Program-made: the position numbers and the translations under genes
Shown: one piece after another, positions 42,461 through 53,021 of the stretch
How positions within the stretch are numbered: position 1 is the first letter of the stretch
How the letters are laid out: the number at the start of each line of letters is the position of its first letter
The notes under the pieces: generated by a model
Database searches by the model: none
Seen by the model: only the letters and a program-made list of their open reading frames with translations
What the model was told of the DNA's origin: nothing
NCBI GenBank assembly: GCA_963575745.1
Contig: CAUYUJ010007446.1
Location: 102,001 to 166,000, forward strand
Source of the DNA: Prorocentrum cordatum
Taxonomy: Eukaryota > Sar > Dinophyceae > Prorocentrales > Prorocentraceae
Direction: 5' to 3'
Length of the DNA: 64,000 bases

Positions 42461-43250
42461 GAGGGTGGGCACCGAGAGTTTGGATGTACGTGTTGAATGT
42501 CACGCGAGCGGATCAGAACGTACAGCTTTAATGTGATACGTATCGTTGTTTATGTTGCTGTTGATGCTGCTGTTGTTATTGTTGTTGTTGCCGAGTGCGT
42601 TGTTGTTGTCGAAGTTGTAAGTCTAACGACAAATTATTGTTAATCCCCCCACCCAGTGCCCACTGTTATGTTCAAGTGTAGTGCTCTGCATTGAGCTCGC
42701 ACCTTGATTTTTTCAGTGGGAATTCTTGAAGTTCTGATCGGGCCGCTGGTCCACGAATTACATGCTCCCACCGGTAACGTCTTCACGATTAATTTCAACA
42801 TCGCCCTGGACTCCCTTGAGGTCCTCACAATGTATGCAGGAATCGCTTTCTCGCGCGGTACGACCTCACAATGTACTAAGACACCGCGCCCTCGACATTC
42901 AGGAATCACGCTCTCGTCTTGGTTTTTCTCCTTATCCCCACCGTGTCTCGTTCCTCCTCCCATGAATCCCCGAACCGGCTTAAACTGATTAGTATTGTTG
43001 TCGTTGTTGTTGTTGTTGTTGTTGTTGTTGTTGCTTTTGTTGTTGTTGCTGCTGTTGTTGTTGGTGTAGTTGTTGTTGTTGTTGTTGCTGCTTTTGTTTG
43101 TTGTTGCTGATGTTGAATATTCATTTCGAAAGATTAATTATTGTTGATCTCCAGAGACGGTTCCGCGCGCTCTCGCCTCGACGCCGGCTGCATTTTCGCT
43201 GAAAACGAGGCTCCCGCTCGAGCGTTGACTTGACCTTAAGACCTTTGAAT
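42461..43250. repeat. GTT microsatellites, no gene
   Basis: Interrupted GTT/TTG runs at 42545-42612 and 42993-43112. The sequence between contains TCACAATGTA(T/C) repeats (42825 and 42866), reverse-sense relatives of the GAGAGCGCG repeats. Confidence 0.7.
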
Positions 43251-43259
43251 GGGTGTTCT

Positions 43260-43680
43260 TGGAGGCACAGCTACACGGCTCCCGTTCGATACGTCCTCAC
43301 ATTTTACCCCGAGACACCCTGGCCAGAGAGGCCCCCGAACTCAGGAACAGCGCTTTCGCTCGATACTTCCTCGCAGTTCAATTAAGTTGGCGGCGGCCCA
43401 GCCACGACGACAAGGGTTCCTGCTCGATACTTCCTCACGATTTACTCCGGGAGCCCCTGGCAAAGAAGGCCCCCGAACTCAGGAACTGCGCTCTCGCTCG
43501 AGCCTGCCCCGTAATTCGGGCAAGTTGGTGGAGGCCTGGACACGGCGACAAAGGCTTCCGTTCAACTTTTCTCCAAAAGTATTCCGGGAGCCCTTGGCCA
43601 GAGAGGCCCCCGAACTCAGGAACAACGCTCTGGTTCGAGACTTCTTCGCACTTTAGTCAGTGGCCGACAGGGAAGAGACT
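43260..43680. repeat. 138-bp tandem, three copies
   Basis: GCCCCCGAACTCAGGAAC begins at 43331, 43469 and 43606 (periods 138 and 137). Units also contain TTTCGCTCGATACTTCCTC-like sequence, tying them to the repeats near 39.5 kb in reverse orientation. Confidence 0.8.
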
Positions 43681-43784
43681 CCCCCCGAAAAGGGGGTGCA
43701 ATCGAACACGAAATGGGCGGGTATCGAGGGTTGGGGTATACGGAATGCAAGACACACGTGCCAGTAAGAGCGAACCGTTTTAAC

Positions 43785-44016
43785 ATGATTGTTGTTGTTG
43801 TTGTTGTTATTATTATTGTTGTTATTGTCGTCCCACTCGCGGCCCAGCCCGCAACCCTCCCGCAACCCTGGCGACCCACCCGCGACCCACCTGCGACCCG
43901 ACCGCGACCGTCCCGCGACCCACCTGCGACCCACCTGCGACCCACCCGCGACACCCCCGCGACACCCCCGCGACCCACCCGCGACCCGTCCGCGACACAC
44001 CCGCGACCCACCCCGC
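43785..44016. repeat. GTT run and 10-bp CGACCCACCC minisatellite
   Basis: GTT/ATT run 43789-43828, then about 15 copies of a CGACCCACCC-like decamer with point variants (43850-44016). Confidence 0.85.
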
Positions 44017-44484
44017 GCTTGCCCCCTCACTCAGATCAGCAGCTACGAGGTGCTACATCCTAGTTTCATTGCAGTCAGCTACAACGCTGGGATCAGCGCG
44101 TGCGGGAAAGGCAGACAGTGGTACCAGGCCTTGCTGCTGCTCAGCGAGATGTGGGAGGCGAAGATGGAGCCCGACGTCATCTCTTTCACACGTCAGAGGC
44201 GCATGCGTGCGAAGACCGCCTGTGCACTGATTGAGTTTTCGGAGCTCCGCGAGGGCCCCTGGAGTCCGCAAAACGCCCCCAGCGTTTCTCAGAGCAGTCC
44301 CGAGGGCCCCTGGGCGCTCCCTGGGCGTTCCGAGATGGCTGTGCGTAGCCGTCGGAGGGCTTCAGGCGGCCCGAAAGAGCCCACAAGACTCCCCAAGATG
44401 GCGCAGGAGTGGCCCCGAGTGACTCCAGGATGGCTCCGCGCAGGGCCCCAGGATGCGAGGTCCTCTGCACGCTGCGATTCCTGA
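43789..44484 (+). CDS. PPR-motif protein, one complete motif
   Basis: Only 44060-44230 is convincing: SYNAGISACGKGRQWYQA and on to KMEPDVI forms one complete PPR motif (44074-44178), followed by SFTRQRRMRAKTAC where the next motif would begin. Upstream the frame runs through the CGACCCACCC minisatellite, downstream through GC array. No hairpin is present. Instead CCTAGTTTCATTGCAG stands directly before TCAGCTACAACGCTGGG, so a splice acceptor here is plausible. A real transcript might start the exon at 44074. Confidence 0.4.
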   Translation: MLLLLLLLLLLLLSSHSRPSPQPSRNPGDPPATHLRPDRDRPATHLRPTCDPPATPPRHPRDPPATRPRHTRDPPRACPLTQISSYEVLHPSFIAVSYNAGISACGKGRQWYQALLLLSEMWEAKMEPDVISFTRQRRMRAKTACALIEFSELREGPWSPQNAPSVSQSSPEGPWALPGRSEMAVRSRRRASGGPKEPTRLPKMAQEWPRVTPGWLRAGPQDARSSARCDS

Positions 44485-44800
44485 CGGCTCATGGCATGGC
44501 TCCCGGGCCCACGGGTCCTGCAAGAGCCGTCCTGCAAGAGCCCTCCAGACGGCTACAGACGCCACCAAGATGGGCCCAGCTGGCTTCTGACCTGGCCCCA
44601 AGACGGCCCAGGACCAGATTGCGCCAAGGTCCCCCTCGAACGCCCCTGCATCTCCACAAAAGGCACCCCAGGGGTCACAAGGGACGCGTTGGTGGCCCCA
44701 GAAGGTGCGGGATGGCCGCGAGGGTGCCCCCGAGGCCTCCAAAGAGGCCTCAAGTGGTCTTCATGGCCGGCCCAAGAGGAGACCAGGTGTTAGGCTACTT
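44230..44800 (+). repeat. GC-rich array
   Basis: More diverged than the others, with few CCAAGACGG runs and no clear AT-rich spacer. It ends near AGGTGTTAGGCTACTTACAC. Confidence 0.6.
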
Positions 44801-45539
44801 ACACGCGCTCCGAGGCCGTTGGGAGATTCGTGTGCGGGTCGCTTCTCAAGCCTCGCGCATCAGTCCCCCACCCTCTCTCCCCGCTCGTTGCTCCTGTCTC
44901 CTAAGGCCTCCGCGCTCCCCTCTTGCTCCTCAACTCGGCTACTCGGACACCCTTCTCGCCTCTCCTCTTTTCTCACTCCTCCTTGCTCCTCTCCTGGCGT
45001 CTCCCTCTTCCCTTCTGGTCACTCGCACCTCGCCCTCGCTCCTCCCCTCTCCTTGGCTTTCCCTCGCCCCTCCTCGCCTCTCTGTCTTGGGCTGGTGTTT
45101 TTCCCTCCTCGCTCCTCGCTGGACGCTCCTCGTGGGAGGTCCCCGCGGATTTCTTGGGCCTGCACTGCATCTCCACTGGCGACGCCTCCAACGTCGACCC
45201 AATGAATCCGTGCAGACCTCTGAAAGTTTATGCTTATGTGGCAATCCCCACATGCCATCAGGTTCCACTTTAGACAGACCTCGTGGACGGCAGTCCATAG
45301 GTTCGCCCTAGTTTGCCCAAAGGGGTGGGGGCGCGCAGTGGCAAACATCGCTCCCAGCGGGCCCCGGCGGGCCTCCAGAGAGCCCCAAGGTGACCCAGAC
45401 GGCCCAAGACGTCGCCAAGACGGCCTCACGACGGTGAGAAGCGTTTCCAGACTGCTAGACCACACAAGCCAGGAGGCTACCAAGACGGCCCAAGACGACC
45501 TAGGAGGATCCCGACGACGTCACGAGGAGGCCAAATCTT
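44801..45539 (+). repeat. CT-rich tract, eroded core and short array
   Basis: CT-rich 44862-45150. Hairpin TGGAC-GGCA-GTCCA at 45284-45297 with an eroded core, GGTTCGCCCTAGT; no PPR stub is recognisable after it. A short GC array fills 45340-45535. Confidence 0.55.
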
Positions 45540-46130
45540 ATTGATTTGCCTGAGATTGTTTGAGGATTGTCTGAGGATGTTGATATTCTCGCCTTCTCGA
45601 GCTTCCTACATCCCCAGGGCAAACGTTTTTTCCTCTTGGGCCCGGAACGACGGTGTGAAGTCTTGAACAGACCCGTATGAGATAACCGCCGTCGGATCCC
45701 ATGAAGTTCGCGCGGATCCAAATGTCCTTTCGGTGTTTGTTTCGGTGGATTAGATTTACGTCCGTACGGATCCGTTTTCGGATTAGCTGGATCCGTGTCT
45801 GGTCTCATGTTTTACGGCGGATCCGATTTCTACCCTGTTTTAAATTCATGTTATGAAAGTAAAGCAGGGGACCAGAAGAAATCGGATCCGCGGACCCCGC
45901 ACACCGCCCGTGTTAAGATTCTATGGGGGAGGGGGGTTCGGTAATCATATTTCCACGATGGGCCTTGCGTCGTCTCGCGCACTCCCATCAACTCCCCGCG
46001 CGAGCGGGCCCCATTCAACATGAATACATACATCCCTCTCCCCCCGGTTGCTGCAAAGAGCTCGTACGGTCGTCGTCCGTTCGGCGGCGCCGACGTTGTC
46101 TCGCGAACTCCGCATGGCCATCTTCACCTC
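45540..46130. repeat. GGATCC-rich region with 15-bp inverted repeat
   Basis: Perfect arms GCGGATCCGATTTCT (45817-45831) and AGAAATCGGATCCGC (45877-45891) enclose 45 bp. GGATCC also occurs at 45696, 45714 and 45767 and, with one mismatch or none, around 45789. No coding signal is seen. Confidence 0.75.
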
Positions 46131-46149
46131 AAGAGGAACATCTTTCGTC

Positions 46150-46830
46150 CTGCTTAAGTTTTCTCCGAGCGGCCCAAGAGGCCCCCAATATCGCTCCCAG
46201 ACATTCGAACAGGCCCCCAATAGGGCTCCCTGCCAGCCCAGGATACCACAAAAACAGCTTAAGAGGCCCCCAAGGCGGCCGCAGACAGCTCCAAAAGGGT
46301 TCCAAGGGAGCCCCAGCGGGGGGGGATCTCGAGCTGACATGTTGCCACGTTCGCTCCAAGACGACGACCCCCGAGACCGCCAGCAGGCCCCCCAAGAGAG
46401 CCGCCGGAAGCCCCAGGAGGCCCCCAAGAGGCCCAATTAAGGTCCCAAGAGGCCCCCAAGAGGCCTCAAGACATCCCCACGACCGCCTCGAGGAGGCTTC
46501 CGAGGGAAGATCACTTGTAGAGTTCTGGGAACGTGACAGCCACCCCGGAAAATAACGCGACCATGGGAGCCTTTTGTTCCCCCCTTCTCTGGAGCGGCTC
46601 CCGTCTGAATGGACGACCTGTCGAGGAGTTCTCCTCGCGAGTGGGGCCCGCCGGCCACCAGGGCATGCTCCGCAGCGACTTTTGCCTTCTTGGGGGCGCA
46701 GGGCCCGTGCGCCTCCTCCGACCTCCTCGGGCGGCCACAGCCACGATGGAGCGTCGTAGGAAAACGAAGGCATGCGCTTCTCAAGTTCCCCCCTTGGCCT
46801 TCATACGGCCCCAAGGCGGCTCAAGATCGG
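46150..46830 (+). repeat. GC-rich array followed by block E (copy 2)
   Basis: Array to ~46485, then block E from GGCTTCCGAGGGAAG to about 46830. Block E here shares CGACCTCCTCGGGCGGCCAC and the ACGGCCCCAAGGCGGCTCAA tail with copies 1 and 4. Confidence 0.7.
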
Positions 46831-47559
46831 CCCACAGGGCACAGGACGCCCTCTCCGACAGCCCTCTTACACCTCGAAGGCCCAGCTGGGCTCTGAGCTA
46901 GCCCAAGAAGGCCCGCAAAGTCACGACAAGGCCAAGGTTTAACGCACGTGAGCCCCACTAAAGTTTCCGGCAGCAAGCACCAGCAAGCGGCAGCAGCAAA
47001 CAGTATGCAATCCAGCAAACAAGTTATCTAGCCAGCACGCAAGCAAGCAGCAAAAAGCCAACACAAGCCAACGCTAGCAGGCAGTTCGTTCGCAAGCAGC
47101 AGTCTGCAGAAACAGCTGGCAATAAGCACACGCTGGACACGCTGGTTGACGTGGACGGAGAGACCCCAATGCAGGCCCCGCGCAGGCCCAGGGAGGCCCC
47201 CCGAGAGGCATCCCGAGAGGACGCCAAGAGACTTCCAAGGGGTCCCTCGCCCCTCCCGCCTCCTCCCTCGGCTCTCCCTCTTTCTCTCCTCGTCTCGGTC
47301 TCCTCAGCCGTCGCTCCTCCCGTTTCCCTCTTGTTGATCGCGCTTCGCTTGTTTGCATTCCCTCCTCGATCTCCTCTCCTCTCCTGGCAGCAGGTTGCGG
47401 CAGCAGCAGGCAGCGGGCAACAGTACGCACCAAGCAGGACTAGCCACCAGCAGCACCCTGCAGCCACAAGTAGCAACAGCACGCAACATCGGCAAGCATG
47501 ACCAACACCACGCAACAGCTGCAGCAAGCAGCAGCAAGCAGTAGCAGGCGCGGAAAGCG
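46831..47559 (+). repeat. Two CAG-rich stretches around a CT tract
   Basis: CAG/AGC-rich at 46970-47110 and 47390-47555, with a short array (47150-47230) and CT-rich tract (47232-47395) between. The second stretch repeats the order seen at 21.4 and 38.3 kb. Confidence 0.6.
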
Positions 47560-48024
47560 ATGGTCGAGCCTAGCATTATGATTTCAGCTTTTCGGCAGCA
47601 TGGCCGCAATCACATGCAAGTTTGTAAAGGCTTCGTGGGCGTAGTCAACGGGTCAGCCCTAGTCAGCTACAGCGCTGGGATCAGCGCCTGCGAGAAGGGC
47701 AAGCAGTGGCAGCGGGCACTGGTGCTGCTGAGCGAGATGTGGGAAGCGAAACTGGAACCCGAGGTCATCTGTACTACAGTTCTGGTCGAAACGCGTGCGA
47801 AACAGGTGAGCAGGGCGAGATCCTCGCGCTCCTCGGGGCGTCAGCGGGTCCCACGACGGCCCGCCCGATGGCCCCGAGCCAGCCTCAGACGGCCCAAAGA
47901 CACCTCTGATGTGCCCAGTCGGGCTGCAGGACGACCAAAGAGGTCCCGAAGCGAGCTCCATGGCAGCCCAAGAAGGCCCGAAAACCGGCCAGGGTGCTTC
48001 ACCGACGGACCACGAGGACTTTGA
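47560..48024 (+). CDS. PPR-motif protein with D-block leader, one complete motif
   Basis: ATG 47560 (MVEPSIMISAFRQHGRNHMQ) gives a 30-residue leader from block D, then VNGSALVSYSAGISACEKGK and one complete PPR motif (47665-47769) ending KLEPEVI. CTTVLVETRAK follows, which in another frame reads as the next motif's stub (YSSGRNACETG). The tail is array-derived to the stop at 48022-48024. The same leader-to-PPR arrangement is at the left edge of the window. Confidence 0.5.
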   Translation: MVEPSIMISAFRQHGRNHMQVCKGFVGVVNGSALVSYSAGISACEKGKQWQRALVLLSEMWEAKLEPEVICTTVLVETRAKQVSRARSSRSSGRQRVPRRPARWPRASLRRPKDTSDVPSRAAGRPKRSRSELHGSPRRPENRPGCFTDGPRGL

Positions 48025-48500
48025 TGACGGCCCCAAATTGTTGTTGAGTTGTTGCATCGTTTCCCCATGACGTGCCCAGAACGGCTCCACATGACTCCAG
48101 GTCCTTCAAAGGTCGCCTCAAGACGGCCCAAGGGGCCCCGAAGAGGGCACCGAAACGGCCTAAGAGAGCCCGAAGACGGCCCAAGATAGGCCCCAGACGG
48201 CCGAGCAGATCCTCAAGTGGCCCCGCGAGACAGCTCCCAGAGGACCCCAGGAGCCACCCAAGAGGGCCCGCAGCGGGCTCCAAGACGGCCCCAGAAGCCC
48301 AAAATGGTCCCACGACGCCTAAGAGGCCCCCGAGACGGCCCTAGAGGGCACCACAATGGACCAAGGGGGCCCCAAGAGCTGTCCAATAACGACCGCTCCG
48401 AAATGCTTTACAGCCTCCAAACCGACTCAAACGCTTTTCGATTCCCCCCAAACCCAAAGAACACCCCAGACTCCAAAGAGACCCCAGGCCATTCCCAGAT
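47850..48500 (+). repeat. GC-rich array
   Basis: Spacers at 48025-48115 (TTGTTGTTGAGTTGTTGC) and 48385-48530. The first belongs with the 7.8-8.6-kb subfamily (CCCAGAACGGCTCC). Confidence 0.7.
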
Positions 48501-50090
48501 GCCCCGACGCCCCCCAAAATAATCAGATTGTTGCTAAGGAGCGTCCAGGAAGGCCTCAAGCGCCAGAGCCTTTCCTTGGCTCTCGATTTCAAGCAGCCCT
48601 AAGAGAAAAACAAACCCAAAACGCTCCACCAGAAAACCCCGTTCCTTGTTATCCGCTCTTCTCCTCCTCTTGTTCATGTGTTTGCCTCGACACGCGTCGT
48701 CCTTCTTTGTCTTGCAAGGTCGCTCAGCACGCCACACATCCCCCGCCGCCACCTACCCGCCCAAGAGCGTGTGCGGGCCATGCGTGCTCCGAACAAAGCC
48801 CGTGATGGCAGCTTTGCCCGAGCGGGCCTTGAATGGCAGGCAGCAGCGGACCTCTGTGCAACATGTATCACAGCCCATGTGCTGCACGATCGTTCGAGAA
48901 AAACATGTTCGGCATCGTCACCGCTTTACCAAGCAGAGGCGTGCATGCTCGTACTTGCGCACATGGACGTTCGCAGGGACAGAGCGCTGAAGATATTAGA
49001 GCCGCGCAAAGCATCACAGGGTGTCGAGTTCACGTTCACGAGAGGGCAGTCGGTGACACAATCGTGCGGCGTCATTTTCCTGCTCGAGCGCCCTAGATGT
49101 CCCGAGAGCCCGTTGAAACAAGTCTTAGGCACGCCGGAGCAGCGTTGGGTCAGTTCTGGAGCCATCTTACTTGTGGAATGTAATACGTAATAAGGTATCA
49201 TTGCATTATACCTCCCGCTCGCGCAGGCGCCCCCAGCTTTGCAGCGAACTACGGGCAGACCCTTCAGAAAATGAGCGACTGGCTACATGCATCTTGAATG
49301 ACATGTCGCGCAGGATGATTGTGCCACGGAACTATATATGTCAATGGAGTATTCGTCAGGCGTCCTGCTAACGACGTCGGTTTGCCCGTTGCTTTCGGAA
49401 GAGGAAGTGCGTCTGCGTTGTTTTGTGCGCCTGGCCTTTATTGTCTGGAATATGGCTGCAGCGAACGGTTGTTTCTGCAATCGCCCGTCGCGTGTCGGAA
49501 ACAATGGTGGATCTTGGATTGGCAACGTCATCGCACCTAGCACAATGATTCCGAGTGCTGGGGAATGTGTAGTGGCGTGCTCTGCGGGTCGCGCTTTATA
49601 GCTGCATGGCACTCACAAGCCTCAGGATTACGGGCCGTTGCAGATTTCCTTTTTTACATTAACTTCGGCAGGGGCCCGATGCCCGCCAGAAGCATGCAAC
49701 CGAACCGCGAAGCCCCACCCGGCTGTTCGCAACAGGGATACAGACGACAAGCAGTTTTCAATGCGATGGAACTCCCCATATCCGAGGAGTACGACCTCTT
49801 AAAGACATCGGTGCCGCACGGGACGTTGACCGCATGAGTGCAATAGTTTGTTTCTACCGTCAATCAGGCATGAGTCACGGTATTCCACACATGCCCTCTC
49901 TATGCCGAGGACAGAATGGATCACGTACCTGAACCCAACAGATTATCAGTTCTTCGCCCAGGACGCCGTCACATGCGATCCGAGCGCAAGGGGTTTCTGT
50001 TTGACGCCGCGTACCACCAGCGCGTTCAGCAACAACCTCAAGCGAAGTGCTCAGCAGTAGTGGGACCGCGCCATAGCGCGGCGAGCATCT
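48501..50090. other. Low-repeat region, exon-like open frames unassigned
   Basis: Non-repetitive, only moderately GC-rich. Open frames include 48678-49190 on + (170 codons, MFASTRVVLLCLARSLSTPH) and, in another frame from about 48670, a short hydrophobic start with MCLPRHASSFFVLQG. Frames at 49338-49601 (+) and 49283-49612 (-) overlap. None has a recognised domain, and overlapping open frames make choosing a strand unsafe. Confidence 0.35.
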
Positions 50091-51174
50091 GATCTTAATG
50101 ATGCGGAAGAGGCCATCAGCGGTTACATGGTCCAGAAGATTGCGCGCAGGATTGCTGGGAGAAGGCGTGGCACGCGCCATCGTCATTTTGCTGCTGCCCC
50201 CGCCCCCTCAGCTTCAGCGCGTGGATGGTGCGAGAGCGTGGGGCTACTTTCTCAGAGTGGCAGGTGCTCGACAAGGCCTACCACGACCGACGGCGCTGCG
50301 AGTGAAGTACGAAGTGGAGATCGAGAGCCCCTCGACCACGATGAAGCATTATATTTTATATTAGGGGTGCATGCAGACATGTTTGGATCGCGAAGTCGCG
50401 GTGCAGCTGCCCATCGCGGCGCGCGCCATCTGAATCGATCGGCCCGCTGCTTTTGCCGAAAAGAATCACCTCCTTGCGGCTGCCGCCGTTTCGTCCGTCG
50501 CCATTCCGAATGAAATCGAGCCCCTGGATGTTGCTCAGGGCCCTTTCGCGCCAGTGCGCGCGCGCCTCGGGAGCGCCGTGGAACCCCGATGAGGTAACGC
50601 GCAGCTCGCGCAGCAAAGCCCCTGAAATCGAGCCGCAAGTTAGACGTTGATGGAGAACGAACCACCGTGATTACGCGCGCACGTTTCACGTCGCATTTGT
50701 GCATCGCGAGCTCTCGGCCTGGACGCTCGACGACCGGGCGCGCGTTGGACTCTGACGAAGACGTGGGTAATCCGCAACGGGAGTCTAGCTGGCATCCTCC
50801 ATCAGGCATTTCGCATAATGGCTGATGCCGCGCGCGCTCCCCGCCATCTCCGAGACGCCGCCGCCGAGCGCGCCCCCCCCCCCCGGCCACCGCCCCAATG
50901 CAAACTTGAAGCTCGCCGAGGACAGGCGCCATTAAAGCATTGTTCCTCCTGGAAGATGAACCGACAGTTTCTTGCTTTGGACCCCGACAAGGAGCGCGGC
51001 CAGACGAGGTCGGGGCCGCGCCTGTTTTCGCCGGGAACTTCAGTCCACCCGCGATCGAAGCAGCCGCCGGCCTCTACGTGCTTGGGCACTGGCACAAGGC
51101 CGCGGAGGTTGACACCCCGCGGTTGTCGGAGGATCCTCAGCAGGCGGCGTTCTCAGCTCTGTAGATGATCCATT
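50091..51174. other. Low-repeat, GC-rich region, unassigned
   Basis: Competing frames run on both strands: 50252-50932 (-, 226 codons) and on + 50940-51164 (VFAGNFSPPAIEAAAGLYVL, then GHWHKAAEVD). The latter has a protein-like composition and may be an exon. A C-run (50873-50886) lies inside. Confidence 0.3.
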
Positions 51175-51753
51175 TTGCAAGGCGCCCCCGCGAACGGATT
51201 TGGTGACGCGGCGATAGACAATCTGGAGATGGGGGGTCGTCTTGGAACCATCGCCGTCAACGGGCATGGGCCTCGTGGGCGCGACGCGCTAGCGCACGAG
51301 ATTGCGCGGCCAATCTTCGCGGAGAGGGAGATCGCCCGGCCGGCCGCCCCACGCGTCGCGGGCGCGCCAGCGTCGACGGAAAACACATCGCCGCGTGCGC
51401 CACCTAGTCGGAGTGCAATTAAAGGGGCAAAACCACCCGGGCCCGATACCCAGCGTTTGCTAAACGGCCCCGGGCGTTCATTGAACAGCCCTGCCTTGTG
51501 CGAGTCCTTCAAAGGGTGCGTTCGCAAAACGGTTTTTCGTGCCAGGGTGATTCATGTCGGGGTGGCTGTTCTGTTCTTTACACAAGTCAACGCGTTCGCG
51601 CCGAAGCCAGTGTTAAACAAAAACATGAAATCATTGGGAACAGCGCGCTTCTCTGGGGGGCGCTTCTGTTTGGGCCGCCGAGGGCGTGAAGTTCGCAGTC
51701 AACACTGCAAGGTTTCATCCTCGACGGTAGACTCAGCGGTCTCGAAATTGTAG
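51175..51753 (+). CDS. Open frame with plastid-presequence-like segment
   Basis: 192 codons. From about 51538 it reads RARVIHVGVAVLFFTQVNAF, a hydrophobic run, followed by APKPVLNKNMKSLGTARFSG and a basic, Ser-rich stretch to the stop at 51751. Hydrophobic core, then a Phe-containing FAP motif, then an Arg/Ser-rich region matches the layout of dinoflagellate bipartite plastid-targeting presequences (established for the class; the match is mine by eye). The hydrophobic run is ~120 codons after the first ATG, so the true start or an upstream exon is unclear, and no mature domain follows. Upstream codons (EMGGRLGTIAVNGHGPRGRD) look less protein-like. Confidence 0.3.
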   Translation: MQGAPANGFGDAAIDNLEMGGRLGTIAVNGHGPRGRDALAHEIARPIFAEREIARPAAPRVAGAPASTENTSPRAPPSRSAIKGAKPPGPDTQRLLNGPGRSLNSPALCESFKGCVRKTVFRARVIHVGVAVLFFTQVNAFAPKPVLNKNMKSLGTARFSGGRFCLGRRGREVRSQHCKVSSSTVDSAVSKL

Positions 51754-53021
51754 CGAGAGGTCCTGGGCCGCTTATCAGTTGCGACCCCTCCGAGCCCCGG
51801 GCCCTCATCGCGCGCCAAGGCCGCGCGGCGGCGCGGCGGGGGCAGACGGAGCACTTTGTCGCTTGTCAGACTCTCGACATTCGCAGGAATTGAGAGGCCA
51901 AGCCCCCGGGCCTTGAGCCTTGAAAGCGGGGGCTGACACGGCTTCAGATTATGATCGGTGCCCGCCTGCGTCGGCGCGTCTCGCGTGGGCGGTGTTATTT
52001 TCGCCGAGAGCGGACCCGTGCGCGTTCGCGCTCGCCCTTGCGCGCGTCGGCTGTTTGAGATTTCAAACAGAGTTTGAACGCGGGTGGCGCGGGGGGGGGG
52101 GGGGGGGGCGGGCGCAGCGCGCGTTCTCATTCGATGATTTTCGAAGGCCCCCGCGACTTTCCCAGCCGCCAGCGCGACGAGCGGCGAGCGAGTTCCCTAG
52201 GCGAACCAGCTTGCCTCCAGCGCGCCCGAGCCCCAAGGGGGGCGATCAGATGCAGCGACAAGCAGGGCGGGGCGCGCGCGCGATAGTCAATGAAACGCAA
52301 TTCGCCCACTGACCAAGCACATCTCCAACGCAGTAAGCGGCGCTCACGGAAATATCAACAATGGGAAAATCCTCACCATCCCGATCGCGCGCGCCCTTTG
52401 CAGTTGCGCGCGGTCCAGGTAGATCCGATGCCAGCGCGCATATCTCTGCGAGCCCACGGAAGGTGCGGTCATGCGCATTGCTGACGATGCGGAACTGAGT
52501 TGGCGCGCCCGAGTTTGACGACGCGCCCCACGCGCTCTGGGGAGTCAGTCTACTGGGCACCGTCGCCCACTTCGACCTTCCTCGCGGGAGCGAGGCGTGC
52601 GCGTCCAGAGCCATCCTGAAACCTGAAGCAGTTTCTGAAGCTGTCGCCAGGAGATCGGGCGCCGAGACCGCAGGGGCGCAGGCGCGCCGACGGGGGAGAA
52701 GAGCTGGCGAGCGCGCGACAGATCTCAGAGCTTCGCGGCCACCGGGGGAAAGCACCAGGAGGTAGAAAAAGGGGGCGGGGGCGGGGGGGGAAGACCATCG
52801 GATGGAGGGCGAAGGCTTACTCGGGCTGCTGCGAGAATTGGTCTTCCAGCTCGGAGCCAGAGTTCGCCTCCTCGTTCGCCAGGCATTGCCGGCCGCCCCG
52901 CTCGCCCACGAGCGCCAGTTGGCCATGGGTTGCGACGGGTCGTGCCCGGAGTTTGCGGGAGAGCTCAAGGTCAACGCCGGCGCGGATCGCGGTCCCCCAG
53001 CACCCCGCGCACCCCCCAGCA
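51754..53021. other. GC-rich low-repeat region, unassigned
   Basis: G-run at 52090-52108 and purine/pyrimidine patches at 52770-52795. A 293-codon minus frame (53127-52246) exists but competes with + frames. I see no domain. Confidence 0.3.
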
